Positions 55,584-64,000 are shown, numbered from the stretch's first letter. The stretch is DNA of 64,000 nucleotides from Gemmatimonadota bacterium (GCA_022823145.1 JAJDXS010000010.1:23170-87169), one strand, 5' to 3'. Notes: generated by a model from the letters alone, not told the origin. Numbers and translations: made by a program.

Positions 55584-55617
55584 GGTTGTCACTCCTCTAC
55601 TCATGGTTGTCACTCCT
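55579..55617. repeat. 21-base tandem duplication spanning a start region
   Basis: CTCATGGTTGTCACTCCT occurs at 55579-55596 and again at 55600-55617, so the unit is 21 bases. On the minus strand each copy contains AGGAGTGACAACC followed by ATG, and because 21 is divisible by three both start codons are in frame for the SnoaL-like gene. The upstream copy also overlaps the last codons of the DUF885 gene. Confidence 0.85.
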
Positions 55618-57328
55618 TCCAGCCGAGCCGCTCCCGCTTCCAGAGATCCCGCACCTCGTCGTCCAGGCCCGTCATCTCCCAACGGATCAGCGAGATCGGC
55701 AGCCGCCCGGCTGCCATGAACGTGTCGTGGAACTCCCCGAGGTCGAAATCGTCGCCCAGCTGGCGCTTGCGATCGGCGAGGAGCTGCCGCATCTGTAGCA
55801 TGCCGATCGCGTACCCGAGCCCGTAGCCGGGCGGCCGGCGCAGGTAGATCTCGGCGTCCACGCGGGCAACGTTCTCGTCCAGCCACGGGGTGCGCTCCAT
55901 CCACCACGCTACGACTTCGTCGACTGTCATCTCGTTGAGCTGGAGCCACACGTCGGCAGGCACCCTGGCGGCCCGGAAGATACCGAAGACCTGGATGAGC
56001 TCACGGACCCGCGGCGCGTCATCGAGCAGGCCGGCTTCCATGACGGCTTCTTCCAGATAGGTGGCCCAGCCTTCGGTGCGCGCCCCGCTGCTGATCCTGC
56101 CGCGGATGGGGTGCGTGTTTTGCCGTGCGACCAGGCCGTCGAAACGATGCCCGGGGATGACGGCGTGCAGGTGATCGGGCGTCGGGTCACGGAACTGCAC
56201 CTGCTCCCAGAAGTTCGGGCCGCCGGGACGGACGATCCACGGCACGTTCGTGCCGAGCTCCCAGATGTAGCCCGGGATCGTGATGATGTCCTCCTCCACC
56301 AGGAAGTCGCGGATCCGCGTGTCGACGCTGTCGATCCGCGCCTCATACTCCTCCGCCGACGCCGACAGCTCGAGTGGCGGCAGGTGCCGGTTCCGGTGCT
56401 GTTCCAGCGCATACGCACTCCAGAGGCGATCCAGCTCCCGCAGGCCCAGCGTGACGATCTGATCCGCGTCGTACGGCATGAGCTTCACGTGCTTCAGGTA
56501 CCAGTCGAACATCTCTCGCCCCACGCCGCCCAGCGCGGTCATGTCGCCTCGATGCGCGACGAGCCAGTCGTGGAAGCCGCGGACGGACGCCTGGGCCGCG
56601 GCGATGTCGGCGAGGAGATCGGGTTGCTGCGTGGCCGCCCGCTCGCGGAAGTCGTCGTACCAGCCAAGGACGCCGGCCGGCGGTGTTGCCCGGTACGGGT
56701 AGCCGTGCCCCACGCCGTCGGCGTTGGTCAGATTGAAGATCGCGAGGTCCGCGTAGTCGGCGGCTACTTCGGTCAGGTTGTTCCTGGCCTGCTCCACCAG
56801 GAGCGAGATGGCCTCGAGGCGCGTCCTGAGCGCGGTGGTCCCATCGTCGTCCAGCGGCAGGTCCGCGAACGTGATCCGCAGCATCTGATCCACATAGAAG
56901 CCGGGATCCCTGGACCAGGGGCGGGACACGTTCAATGTGAAGTCGTGACGATCGAATCGGGAACGAACCGCCAGATAGTCGACCTGTTGATCGAGCTCCC
57001 AGTCCACGACCGCCATGTCCTCGAGCCGCGCCTGGAAGTCCCGCATCGTGGCGCGACGCCGCTCGACGGTCGGCTCGGCGTAGTCGGGATAGACGTCGGT
57101 CGCGCTGCCGGCGATGTCCCGGTTCGGAACGTTACCCGACGCCCTGGCCGGATCCGTCCACTCGAGGAATTCCTGGAACAGTGCAACGAGGTCATCGTAG
57201 GTGCCCGACCCGTCCGGCATACCCTCCTCACCCGGTGCGCCTCCCGCCTGCCATTGCAACGCCGCCAAGAGGCCGAGGAGCAGCAGCAGCGCCGTCGAGA
57301 CGGATTTGATCGAGGTCGACGTCTTCAT
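55610..57328 (-). CDS. Secreted DUF885-family putative metallopeptidase
   Basis: The protein has 572 residues with a signal peptide (about 1-30). DUF885 features are VDYLAVRSRFDRHDFTLNV, FWEQVQFRDPTPDHLHAVIPGHRFDGLV, the conserved ARTEGWATYLEEAVMEAGLL and the late YAIGMLQMRQLLADRKRQLGDDFD. Family members are considered carboxypeptidase-like enzymes with an all-helical fold resembling M32/M2 peptidases; activity on a given substrate is inferred only. The start at 57328 has a weak ribosome site. Divergent from the ABC transporter operon across 212 bases. Confidence 0.85.
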   Translation of the reverse strand: MKTSTSIKSVSTALLLLLGLLAALQWQAGGAPGEEGMPDGSGTYDDLVALFQEFLEWTDPARASGNVPNRDIAGSATDVYPDYAEPTVERRRATMRDFQARLEDMAVVDWELDQQVDYLAVRSRFDRHDFTLNVSRPWSRDPGFYVDQMLRITFADLPLDDDGTTALRTRLEAISLLVEQARNNLTEVAADYADLAIFNLTNADGVGHGYPYRATPPAGVLGWYDDFRERAATQQPDLLADIAAAQASVRGFHDWLVAHRGDMTALGGVGREMFDWYLKHVKLMPYDADQIVTLGLRELDRLWSAYALEQHRNRHLPPLELSASAEEYEARIDSVDTRIRDFLVEEDIITIPGYIWELGTNVPWIVRPGGPNFWEQVQFRDPTPDHLHAVIPGHRFDGLVARQNTHPIRGRISSGARTEGWATYLEEAVMEAGLLDDAPRVRELIQVFGIFRAARVPADVWLQLNEMTVDEVVAWWMERTPWLDENVARVDAEIYLRRPPGYGLGYAIGMLQMRQLLADRKRQLGDDFDLGEFHDTFMAAGRLPISLIRWEMTGLDDEVRDLWKRERLGWKE

Positions 57329-57540
57329 ATGCCCTGATCCCCCGTGATGAGGTGCCTTTGGGTACGGCGCCGGCCAGCCAGGCCGAGGAACGCCGATCCC
57401 TCGGGTTGGTGGCAGAATGCCAACAAACGGCGTGCCGCGCCACCTCGGGTGCGCCGGTCGGCTGCGCCGGCGCCCCACAATGCCTATCTTGATCCGCCGG
57501 TCGATCTGACGTCGCCATGCGGGTCCGGGAGGGACCTGGG

Positions 57541-58401
57541 ATGAAGACACCCTGTTGGGCGTCACGAGGCATTCTCGGAGGGTCTGTCCTCGGCCTCGTC
57601 GTGCTTGTGGGGGCGGGCGGATGTGCGCCGGAGGGCACCACGGACGGGACCGGGGCCCGCACACTCGACGACATCCTCAAGGCCGGTACGATCAGGATCG
57701 GTTTGAATCCGCGGATTCCGCCGCGCGCCATGTACGACGACCGGAACGAGATCGTCGGGTTCGAGGTTGACGTCGCGTCCGAGATCGGTCGCTTGCTCGG
57801 GGTCGATGTCGAGCTCGTGGTCGTCGGCTCACCGGACCGCATTCCGTTCGTCGCGCTGGGCAAGGTGGATGCCGTCATGGGAGCGATGACGCGGGATTCC
57901 AGGCGGGCCAGGGTCATCGACTTCAGCGTTCCGATTCACACGTCGAGCTACGGTGTCCTGACCCGGAAGGACACGGGCATCACCACGTGGCAGCAGCTCG
58001 ACAACGAGAGCATCACCCTCGTTCAGGTACGGGGCACCGTCACGGTCGAGATCGTCAGACGGCTGTTGCCGCAGGCCCGGCTCCTGCTGCTCGACAACTA
58101 CACGGACCGGGACCGGGCGCTGGCCCAGGGTCGCGCGGACGCGTCGGTGGACGGGATCGACACCCTCGGGTTCCGGTTCACGCGTGCGTTTTCCGATGTC
58201 GACTGGCATTGGTTCGCCACGCCCGACCTGCGACCTCCCGACTACTCGGGGTTCGGGGTCGCCAAGGGTAACGACACGCTTCGGGACTGGCTGAACGTCG
58301 CGGTCTACGAGATGCACGAGTCCGGATTCATCGCGACTCGCTGGGAGGAGTGGTTCGGAGCCCCGATGGCCACCCCCGTACCGTTCACTCCCTTCTTCTG
58401 A
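57541..58401 (+). CDS. Polar amino-acid-type ABC transporter substrate-binding lipoprotein
   Basis: The protein has 286 residues with a lipoprotein signal ending GAGGCAPEG. The SBP_bac_3 family is recognised by GTIRIGLNPRIPPRAMYDDR, IVGFEVDVASEIGRLLGVDV, VDAVMGAMTRDSRRARVIDFS and GVAKGNDTLRDWLN. It captures an amino acid or a similar small charged compound for the two permeases and the ATPase that follow. The start has GGGAGGGACCTGGG upstream; MRVREGPG at 57517 is an alternative. The operon includes an amidohydrolase-like gene. Confidence 0.92.
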   Translation: MKTPCWASRGILGGSVLGLVVLVGAGGCAPEGTTDGTGARTLDDILKAGTIRIGLNPRIPPRAMYDDRNEIVGFEVDVASEIGRLLGVDVELVVVGSPDRIPFVALGKVDAVMGAMTRDSRRARVIDFSVPIHTSSYGVLTRKDTGITTWQQLDNESITLVQVRGTVTVEIVRRLLPQARLLLLDNYTDRDRALAQGRADASVDGIDTLGFRFTRAFSDVDWHWFATPDLRPPDYSGFGVAKGNDTLRDWLNVAVYEMHESGFIATRWEEWFGAPMATPVPFTPFF

Positions 58402-58402
58402 C

Positions 58403-59080
58403 GTGGCCTATACGCTGCAATGGGGGCAGGTCGTCGGCTTCACGGGCTACCTGATCGGGGGAGCATGGCTCGCGCTCCAGATTGCGTTTCTCGCCTTCGT
58501 CGGGGGCGTCACCATCGCCACCGTCAATGCGACCGTTCTGTCGTATGGCAGAAACCGGGCGTTGCGCGCCGCGGTGAGGAGCTACGTCGCCTTCTTCATG
58601 AACACACCGGTCCTGGTACAGATCTTCTTCCTGTTCTTTGCTCTGCCGGAAATGGGCGTGTTCCTGTCTTCCTACGAGGCCGTGCTGCTGGGGCTGACGC
58701 TCAACGTCAGCGGGTATCTGACGGAAACGTTGCGTGGCGGCTTCCAGTCCGTACGCAGGTCGGAGATCGAGGCGGCGGAAACGCTCGGCATGAGCGTTGC
58801 ACAAGTGACGTGGCACGTCATCCTGCCCCACGTCGTCCGAGTGCTCTATCCACCGTTGACCAACCAGTACATCCTGCTGACGATGACGACGTCCATCGCG
58901 TCGATCTTCGGTCTCGAGGAGCTCACCGGCCGGGCCTACAACGTCAGCGCCGAGACCTTCCGCTCATTCGAGGTCTTCTCATTGTCGGCCGCCCTCTATG
59001 TGGTGTTGACCTTCGTCGCGAGCGCCGTGCTGTGGCTCGTCGGACGCCATCTCTTCCGAGTCAAGGCGAGGCTCGTCTGA
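58403..59080 (+). CDS. Amino-acid ABC transporter permease (first)
   Basis: The protein has 225 residues and a GTG start one base after the binding protein's stop. HisM/GlnP features are FMNTPVLVQIFFLFFALPEMG, the coupling EAAETLGMSVAQVTWHVILPHVVR loop and several membrane segments. It pairs with the second permease to form the translocation channel. Confidence 0.92.
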   Translation: MAYTLQWGQVVGFTGYLIGGAWLALQIAFLAFVGGVTIATVNATVLSYGRNRALRAAVRSYVAFFMNTPVLVQIFFLFFALPEMGVFLSSYEAVLLGLTLNVSGYLTETLRGGFQSVRRSEIEAAETLGMSVAQVTWHVILPHVVRVLYPPLTNQYILLTMTTSIASIFGLEELTGRAYNVSAETFRSFEVFSLSAALYVVLTFVASAVLWLVGRHLFRVKARLV

Positions 59081-59808
59081 TGGGAGGGTCCCTCCTGGAG
59101 CAGCTGCCCCTCTTCCTGTCGTATTCCAATGTGTCGTTTCTGGCGCGGGCCTTTGGCGCAACCGTGGCCCTGTCGACCGTGGGCGCGGTCTTCGGGTACG
59201 CCGTCGGCGCGCTGCTCGCCTTCGTTCGCAACCGCCACGTGGTCGACGTGTTGCCCGCGCGCTTTCTTTCCGTGGGGTTCAGCGAGACCTTCCGGCGGGT
59301 TCCGTTCCTGGTCAAGCTGATGGTGGTCTTTTTCGCTTTCGAGGTCGTCGGCATGAGGGTCTCCATGTTCACCGTCACTGCGACCACGGTTGCGCTGGCC
59401 GCGGCCGCCTTCTCGGCGGAGATCATGCGCGCGGGGCTCGAGGCACTGCCCGAGAGTCAGTGGGATGCGGCGGAATCCATGAACATGGGGGGCGTCATGA
59501 GCCTCAGACTCTGGGCGTTGCCACAGGCGTGGAAGGTTATTCTGCCGCCCGCGCTGAGCTTTACGGTCGGCCTCGTCAAATCGACGTCGATCGCCTCGCA
59601 AATCTCCGTCTTCGAGCTGACCTACGCGGCGAAGGTCCTGAACGAGAGAGGGTTCTCGCCCGTCCTGAGCTTCGGGTCCCTGCTCGTCCTGTACTTCATC
59701 ATCTGCTACCCGCTCAACCTCTGCGCACGAAGGCTCGAGAGGCGACTGGAGCGACCTCGTGGCTGGAAGCCGGGCGCCCCGCTGCTTGCCGAGTCCGGGG
59801 CTGCATGA
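59080..59808 (+). CDS. Amino-acid ABC transporter permease (second)
   Basis: The protein has 242 residues and starts on the last base of the first permease's stop (TGATG). Family features are GFSETFRRVPFLVKLMVVFFAF, SAEIMRAGLEALPESQWDAAESMNMG and LPQAWKVILPPALSFTVGLVKSTSIAS. It differs in sequence from the first permease, so the channel is heterodimeric. Confidence 0.92.
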   Translation: MGGSLLEQLPLFLSYSNVSFLARAFGATVALSTVGAVFGYAVGALLAFVRNRHVVDVLPARFLSVGFSETFRRVPFLVKLMVVFFAFEVVGMRVSMFTVTATTVALAAAAFSAEIMRAGLEALPESQWDAAESMNMGGVMSLRLWALPQAWKVILPPALSFTVGLVKSTSIASQISVFELTYAAKVLNERGFSPVLSFGSLLVLYFIICYPLNLCARRLERRLERPRGWKPGAPLLAESGAA

Positions 59809-59839
59809 CCGCGACCGACCACTCCAACCGACCCGAAAG

Positions 59840-60771
59840 ATGACGACATCGACGAGTCCCGGAATGCAGTATCTGCGAGGTGCGATCGACTGCCATATGC
59901 ATGTCTGCCCGCACATCAACGGCCGGTCGATCAACGTGTTCGAGGCGACACGACAGGCGGCCGACGCCGGCATGCGCGCCATCGGCCTGATGGACAACTT
60001 CGGCAACAGCTCGGGGTTCGCCGCCCTGGCCATGGCCGAACTCGGGTCGCTGGGCGTCGAAGTGTTCGGCGGGATCATCATGCAGCCGATCGCCGGAGGC
60101 GTCACGGTCGAGGCCGCGCGTACGGCGCTGGCCTACGGGTACGGACCGGGAACCGGCGCCCGCTTCGTCTCGCTGCCCACCCATCACACGCGCAATGTTG
60201 CCGAGCGCGAGGGCCGAAGTCCGCCTACCTCGAGACGACCTTCTCGGTGCCCCGGTCGGGCAAGGTGCCCGACGAGGTGCTCAGGATCATGGATCTGGTC
60301 GCCGAGGCCGATGCGGTCTTCGACTGCGGTCATGTGGCCGGGCACGAGGCGGTCGCGTTGGTCGAGGAAGGCAGGCGGCGAGGCCTCGAGCGACTGCGCA
60401 CCCACGCGGCACGCTATGCCGAAGACGAGATCAGGGCCGTCGTCGCCGCCGGTGCGTACGCCGAGTTCTCGTTCTTCGTCCTGACGCATGCGACGCAGGT
60501 GAGCCTGACCCATGCGGACAGTGAGAAGCACCGCTCGAAGGGCATGACCATCGACGAGATGGCGCCCAGGATCCGGGCCGCGACCCCGGAACGTGCCATT
60601 GTCTCGAGCGATGCGGGTGTCTTCCTGCTGCCGCCGCCGGTCGAGGCGTTTCGGGAGTACATGCTGCTCCTGGAGAGCGCCGGTTTCAGCGAAGAGGAGA
60701 TCCGCACGATGAACTCGACCAATCCCGGAGAGCTGTTCCGGATCCGTGCCGCGGCGGTCCGGCCGGTCTGA
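59840..60771 (+). pseudogene. Amidohydrolase-like metal-dependent hydrolase gene with a one-base frameshift
   Basis: Two frames together encode about 310 residues. The first part (59840 to about 60214) reads MTTSTSPGMQYLRGAIDCHM with the HxH motif CHMHVCPHING, then RFVSLPTHHTRNVAEREG. Continuing requires a shift at about 60215-60216: the downstream frame reads KSAYLETTFSVPRSGKVPDEV, CGHVAGHEAVALVEEG, SEKHRSKGMTIDEMAPRI and VSSDAGVFLLPPPVEAF. Loss of one base after GGCCG restores the frame if corrected. The protein resembles DUF6282-like amidohydrolases. Both halves are well conserved, so a recent mutation or a sequencing error is more likely than long decay. It sits between the permease and the ATPase. 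Confidence 0.85.
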
Positions 60772-61517
60772 TGCATCAGCTGGAAATCGATCGCCTCACG
60801 GCGAGCTACGACGGCAAGGAACAGGTCCTCGTCGACGTCAGCATTCAGGTCGCGAAGGGAGAGATCGTCAGCCTGATCGGCCCTTCGGGCTCGGGGAAGA
60901 GCTCGTTGTTGAGGAGCCTCATGGGGCTCCTGGTGCCGCAGTCCGGCGAGGTGATGCTGGACGGGGAGAAGGTCGACTATACGAACAGGAAGAGCGTGAA
61001 GGCGCTCCGGGAGCGGCTGGCGATCGTGTTTCAGCAATACAACCTGTTTCAGAACATGGATGCGCTGCGCAATGTGACCGTCGCACCGGTCAAGGTCCGC
61101 AAGCGCAACGCCCGGGAGGTCGAGGAGGAAGCCACCGCTCTTCTCCGGAAGGTGGGTCTCGGCGACAAGCTGCACGCGTATCCCGACGAGCTGTCGGGCG
61201 GCCAGCAGCAACGGGTGGCGATCGCCCGGGCCCTGGCGCTCAAGCCGGACATCCTGCTGCTGGACGAGGTGACGTCGGCGCTCGATCCCGAGCTGGTCAG
61301 CGAGGTGCTCGACGCGATCCGCATCCTGGCCGCCGACGGGATGACCATGCTGATGGTCTCTCACGAGATGGCGCTGGTCCGCGAAATCTCCACAAGGGTA
61401 GTCATGATGGACCGGGGCAGGGTGATCGAGGAAGGCTCCGCGGAACGGATCTTCGACAACCCCCGGACGCGGCGGTGCCAGGCGTTCGTGGGCAAGATCC
61501 TCGGCCACCGCCCTTGA
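60771..61517 (+). CDS. Amino-acid ABC transporter ATP-binding protein (GlnQ/HisP type)
   Basis: The protein has 248 residues with Walker A GPSGSGKSS, Q-loop VFQQYNLFQ, signature LSGGQQQRVAIARALA, Walker B ILLLDEVTSALDPELV and switch VSHEM. It starts on the last base of the hydrolase gene's stop (TGATG), so it depends on translation through the frameshifted gene or on reinitiation. Energises the transporter whose other subunits are encoded at 57541-59808. Confidence 0.95.
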   Translation: MHQLEIDRLTASYDGKEQVLVDVSIQVAKGEIVSLIGPSGSGKSSLLRSLMGLLVPQSGEVMLDGEKVDYTNRKSVKALRERLAIVFQQYNLFQNMDALRNVTVAPVKVRKRNAREVEEEATALLRKVGLGDKLHAYPDELSGGQQQRVAIARALALKPDILLLDEVTSALDPELVSEVLDAIRILAADGMTMLMVSHEMALVREISTRVVMMDRGRVIEEGSAERIFDNPRTRRCQAFVGKILGHRP

Positions 61518-61556
61518 AGCCATCGCGCGGTGCTTCTAGCTTTTCTGCCCTTGCAG

Positions 61557-61630
<74 letters not shown>

Positions 61631-61667
61631 TTGGACTTACGAGATTCGGGGGTCCGATGTTTGTAAA

Positions 61668-62849
61668 TTATGTATGTAAATTGGACCCCGAAACGACCCC
61701 CCGGTACTCCTCGAGGGCCTTCCGGAGCCGGTCCTCGTCGGGCCTTTGGTAGCACTGGAGCACCGTCTGGGCCGTCTTCCAGCCACCAAGCTCGCAGAGC
61801 ACCTTGAGCGGCAGGTCCATGAGGTCGCTGGCGAACTTCCGGCGAAGCGAATGCCAGCCTCGGCCGTGCTCGGGATCAAGGCTCGCGCGTTTCTCGGCCT
61901 TCTTCCACCAGTCGCGCGCCAGCGAACGGCTCATGGGCGAGAACGGGTCCTTCGGTGCGGGCATCACCGGCGCGTCCCCGATCCCGGGGTTGTGCCTCCT
62001 CGCCTCGTTCAGAACGGCCCGGGCCATGGCCGTCATCGGCGTGCGGTGCCCGTACCCGGTCTTTTCGTGCTCCCCACGCCACCTGATGGTTCGGACGTCC
62101 ATGTCGATATCGGACCAGCGGAGCTGCCGGATCGACCCGATACGGTGCCCCGTCTCGTGGGCGAGCACGAGCGCCACCCTGAACCGCCAGTCCACCTCCC
62201 CGGCCACCCGGAGCAACGCCTCGTACTCGGCCTGGGTGAGCAGCACCCGCGTCGGGTTCTTCTCGGAGGGTGCCCTGAGTCCCCGGAGCGGGTTGGATTC
62301 GAGGAGGAGGCGTCCCTCCTCGTCCCGCGATTTCGCGGCCCAGTTGAGGATCGCGAGCAACAGCTTGAGGTCCTGTTGGATCGTTCGGTCGGCGGCGGGC
62401 TTGCCGCTTCGCCCGGTCCGGCCAGCACGGCGCGCCCGGATGAACCGGTCCCAGTCGCGCTGCGAAAGCGTGGCGGCCTTTCGGCGCTTTCCGAAGAACC
62501 GGAGGAACATGCCCATCGCACGCCGGTCGTACCTCCGCGTCCCTTTCGCCTTCGTGGGCGTCACCTCCTCACCGTAGATTTCAAAAAGCGTCCCCAGGGT
62601 GAGCGGCTCGGGTTCGGTTTCCGCCGCCTTCGCGGCCACCGCCTCGGCGAGCCCGGCGGCGATCTTGTCGGCCTGCCGCTTGGCTCGGTCCCAGTCGCGG
62701 TGCCTCAGCGACCGGGTCAGTCTGCGCCCGTCTTCAAGCCACTGCACCTGGATCATGCCGGTCCTCGGATCGGGAAACACCCGGACCCGGTTCCGGCCCC
62801 ACTCACCGGCGCTGTAGGAGCGCCGGCCCTTCTTCGTGCGTGCCATCAT
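61668..62849 (-). CDS. Tyrosine-type site-specific integrase
   Basis: The protein has 393 residues. An N-terminal arm-binding-like region is followed by a SAM-like core-binding domain (about 85-190, GTLFEIYGEEVTPTKAKGT) and the catalytic domain. Catalytic residues by pattern: Arg in HETGHRIGSIRQLRW, Lys in the EHEKTGYG hairpin, HSLRR (His-x-x-Arg), Trp in GGWKTAQ and Tyr in VLQCYQRP. The start at 62849 overlaps the Xis-like stop by ATGA and has AAAGGA upstream. The stop is 38 bases from the tRNA 3' end, the usual arrangement for integration into a tRNA. Confidence 0.93.
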   Translation of the reverse strand: MMARTKKGRRSYSAGEWGRNRVRVFPDPRTGMIQVQWLEDGRRLTRSLRHRDWDRAKRQADKIAAGLAEAVAAKAAETEPEPLTLGTLFEIYGEEVTPTKAKGTRRYDRRAMGMFLRFFGKRRKAATLSQRDWDRFIRARRAGRTGRSGKPAADRTIQQDLKLLLAILNWAAKSRDEEGRLLLESNPLRGLRAPSEKNPTRVLLTQAEYEALLRVAGEVDWRFRVALVLAHETGHRIGSIRQLRWSDIDMDVRTIRWRGEHEKTGYGHRTPMTAMARAVLNEARRHNPGIGDAPVMPAPKDPFSPMSRSLARDWWKKAEKRASLDPEHGRGWHSLRRKFASDLMDLPLKVLCELGGWKTAQTVLQCYQRPDEDRLRKALEEYRGVVSGSNLHT

Positions 62850-63250
62850 TCGATTCCTTTCTCGATGATGGACCGCACGATCCCTCTGCCGGAAACCTGA
62901 CGCCGGCCTCGCTCCGGCGCCAGCCGGGGAGCGAACGGCGATTCCGGGTCCTGGCGTTTCCGGGGAAGGTCCCTGTCGGCGATTCTGGGCGCGCCTGGCC
63001 GTCCGGCGTTGGGGATCTTACCGTCGCGGACGAGGCGCCCCAGGTGTTCGCGGGAGTAGCCGCTTTCGCGGGCGGCCTCGGTGAGCGAGTAGGTGGTGTC
63101 GTCGCGTTCCTGTAACGTGCCTTCGAGTTCGTCGGCGCAGCGTTCGAGCGCGGTGGCGAGGGCCTGGCCGCCGTACCTGCGGAGCGTCTTGGCCTGTCGT
63201 CGCCAAGCGGCGGGCAGGCTCCTGATGGAGGGTTGGCTCGTCCGGGTCAT
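62846..63250 (-). CDS. Excisionase-like winged-helix protein
   Basis: The protein has 134 residues. The N-terminal half is helical (SLPAAWRRQAKTLRRYGGQALATAL). Residues about 52-95 match the MerR/AlpA/Xis DNA-binding pattern (YSLTEAARESGYSREHLGRL followed by VRDGKIPNAGRPGAPRI). The C-terminus is Arg/Pro-rich. Its position before the integrase, with an ATGA overlap, suggests it directs excision. Confidence 0.72.
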   Translation of the reverse strand: MTRTSQPSIRSLPAAWRRQAKTLRRYGGQALATALERCADELEGTLQERDDTTYSLTEAARESGYSREHLGRLVRDGKIPNAGRPGAPRIADRDLPRKRQDPESPFAPRLAPERGRRQVSGRGIVRSIIEKGIE

Positions 63251-63480
63251 GAGCAGACTGGCTCGGTGGAGGTGGGATGGTGCGCGGCGTTCCGGACCGG
63301 GCGCACTGCGGGTGAGGCGTGGGTGGGGACCGATCCGGCATGAATGGGTGAAGGCGGCGCGAAGGGGTCGCCCGTACAACCGATAGCGACCGATACGACC
63401 CCTCCGTGGGTTTCTCTTGCGCACGCGCGCGCGCACGGCACAACCCAACCAATCGGTTTTTTCGGTCGCATCGGTTGCAT
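63247..63480 (-). CDS. Possible small CDS between primase and Xis-like gene
   Basis: A 77-codon frame begins one base after the primase stop (TGAATG), has a perfect AAGGAGG five bases upstream, and ends overlapping the Xis-like start (ATGA). These signals favour translation, but the peptide (MQPMRPKKPIGWVVPCARACAR...) is Pro/Ala-rich with no recognisable domain and crosses a CG-alternating stretch near 63420-63435. It may only be a coupling leader. Confidence 0.35.
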   Translation of the reverse strand: MQPMRPKKPIGWVVPCARACARETHGGVVSVAIGCTGDPFAPPSPIHAGSVPTHASPAVRPVRNAAHHPTSTEPVCS

Positions 63481-64000
63481 TCAGGCCTCCTTGCATCCGC
63501 GCCAGATCCTCGCTTTGGCGCTCGACGCGCGTTTGCAGCCACGTCTCCGCAGTTCGGCGGCGACCGCACGGGCGAAGGGCACGGTTCCCAATCCGTTGTT
63601 CTCGAAGTAGTCGCCCAGCATTTCCTGTATCCTCTTCGCCGGTACCGAGGCATAGGGGTCGCCGAAGGTGAACAGCGTGTTGAGGGCTTCGCCCAAGGGG
63701 TCCATGCTGTCGAAGAGGTCGGCGGTGGCGGCTTCGATGCCCTGGGGCAGCGTAGTTGCGATCCAGGGCTTGCCCAGCTGGTGCTGCTGCCATCCGGCGT
63801 TGGCTTCGGCGATCATGCGGGCCAGGATGCGCGGCGCCTCGTTCCAGAGCGTCTCGGGGAGTCTCTCGTCGGGTCGCCTGGCCGTCGTGCAGGGAATGAC
63901 GACGAGCCGTCGCTTGAGTCCGGAGTCCCACCCGGGCAGCCGGGGCTCCGCATTGCCGTAGAGCATGAGCTTGGCGGTGGGCCGGAACGAGTAGCCGTCG
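63481..64000 (-). CDS. P4/D5-type primase-helicase, C-terminal part (partial)
   Basis: The gene enters from the right edge; 173 codons are visible and the N-terminus is missing. SFRPTAKLMLYGNAEPRLPG and GLKRRLVVIP are typical of the end of the superfamily 3 helicase domain in phage P4-like and D5-type proteins. A winged-helix-like tail follows (PYASVPAKRIQEMLGDYFEN, PFARAVAAELRRRGCKR). It should start replication of the element. Confidence 0.8.
   Translation of the reverse strand, partial: DGYSFRPTAKLMLYGNAEPRLPGWDSGLKRRLVVIPCTTARRPDERLPETLWNEAPRILARMIAEANAGWQQHQLGKPWIATTLPQGIEAATADLFDSMDPLGEALNTLFTFGDPYASVPAKRIQEMLGDYFENNGLGTVPFARAVAAELRRRGCKRASSAKARIWRGCKEA

Larger units (their letters stand above)
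61631..64000. mobile_element. Integrated element at tRNA-Ile (left end; continues past the window)
   Basis: Immediately after the tRNA lie, all on the minus strand, a tyrosine integrase, an Xis-like DNA-binding protein, a small ORF and a P4/D5-type primase-helicase. Genes overlap by ATGA and form one transcript. This set is typical of prophages, satellites or integrative islands. The distal attachment repeat is outside the window. Confidence 0.85.

Noticed and set aside
61631..64000. Second attachment repeat of the integrated element
   Set aside because: No second copy of the tRNA 3' end is visible within the window; it should lie to the right.

Overview
The window is about 64 kb of dense, high-GC DNA from a diderm bacterium. 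The outer membrane is shown by an OmpA-family protein, a SusC/SusD pair, an Mla-type lipid transport operon and many lipoproteins. The abundance of secreted peptidases (M28, S9, DUF885), Asp-box propellers, Big_2 lipoproteins, amidohydrolases and a PQQ propeller dehydrogenase suggests Gemmatimonadota or a close relative. That placement is inference: there is no rRNA here. Coding density is high, no gene-free stretch exceeds 300 bases, and short ATGA/GTGA overlaps are common.

Layout. 1-5.2 kb (minus): Big_2/N-formylglutamate-amidohydrolase lipoprotein, PQQ-type dehydrogenase, M28 peptidase and SnoaL-like lipoprotein. 5.4-15.7 kb: OmpA protein with a strong shared terminator, S9 peptidase, serine hydrolase, DUF1028 protein, amidohydrolase, four-repeat Big_2 lipoprotein and a possible regulator. 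15.7-25.2 kb: large Asp-box propeller, an RHH-MNT/HEPN gene pair, a PSMA-like M28 peptidase, a Big_2/Spondin_N lipoprotein and typA. 25.2-32.1 kb (minus): operon of SusC, SusD, a gamma-glutamyltransferase-like enzyme and an esterase, probably for import and breakdown of a peptide or similar compound. 32.3-43.3 kb: thyX split by a mini-intein, D-aminoacylase-like enzyme, aldehyde dehydrogenase, radical SAM protein, Sfp-type PPTase, DAK2-DegV fusion, phosphoribosyltransferase and rho.

43.5-50.6 kb (plus) is a compact operon: M50 protease, small conserved protein, MlaE-MlaF-MlaD, Nudix hydrolase, AI-2E family transporter, thioredoxin reductase and a small membrane protein. 50.6-55.1 kb holds a pteridine-reductase-like SDR, fumC, and then a promoter, a structured RNA of about 150 nt and a strong hairpin directly before a 6-pyruvoyl-tetrahydropterin synthase-type gene, a second SDR and a Trm112-like protein. 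This is the most interesting locus: it looks like a riboswitch or small-RNA layout ahead of a pterin operon.

55.1-61.5 kb: SnoaL-like and DUF885 genes (minus), then a polar amino-acid type ABC transporter operon whose embedded amidohydrolase-like gene carries a one-base frameshift. tRNA-Ile(GAT) at 61.6 kb is the insertion point of an integrated element (integrase, Xis-like protein, P4/D5-type primase) that runs off the right edge.
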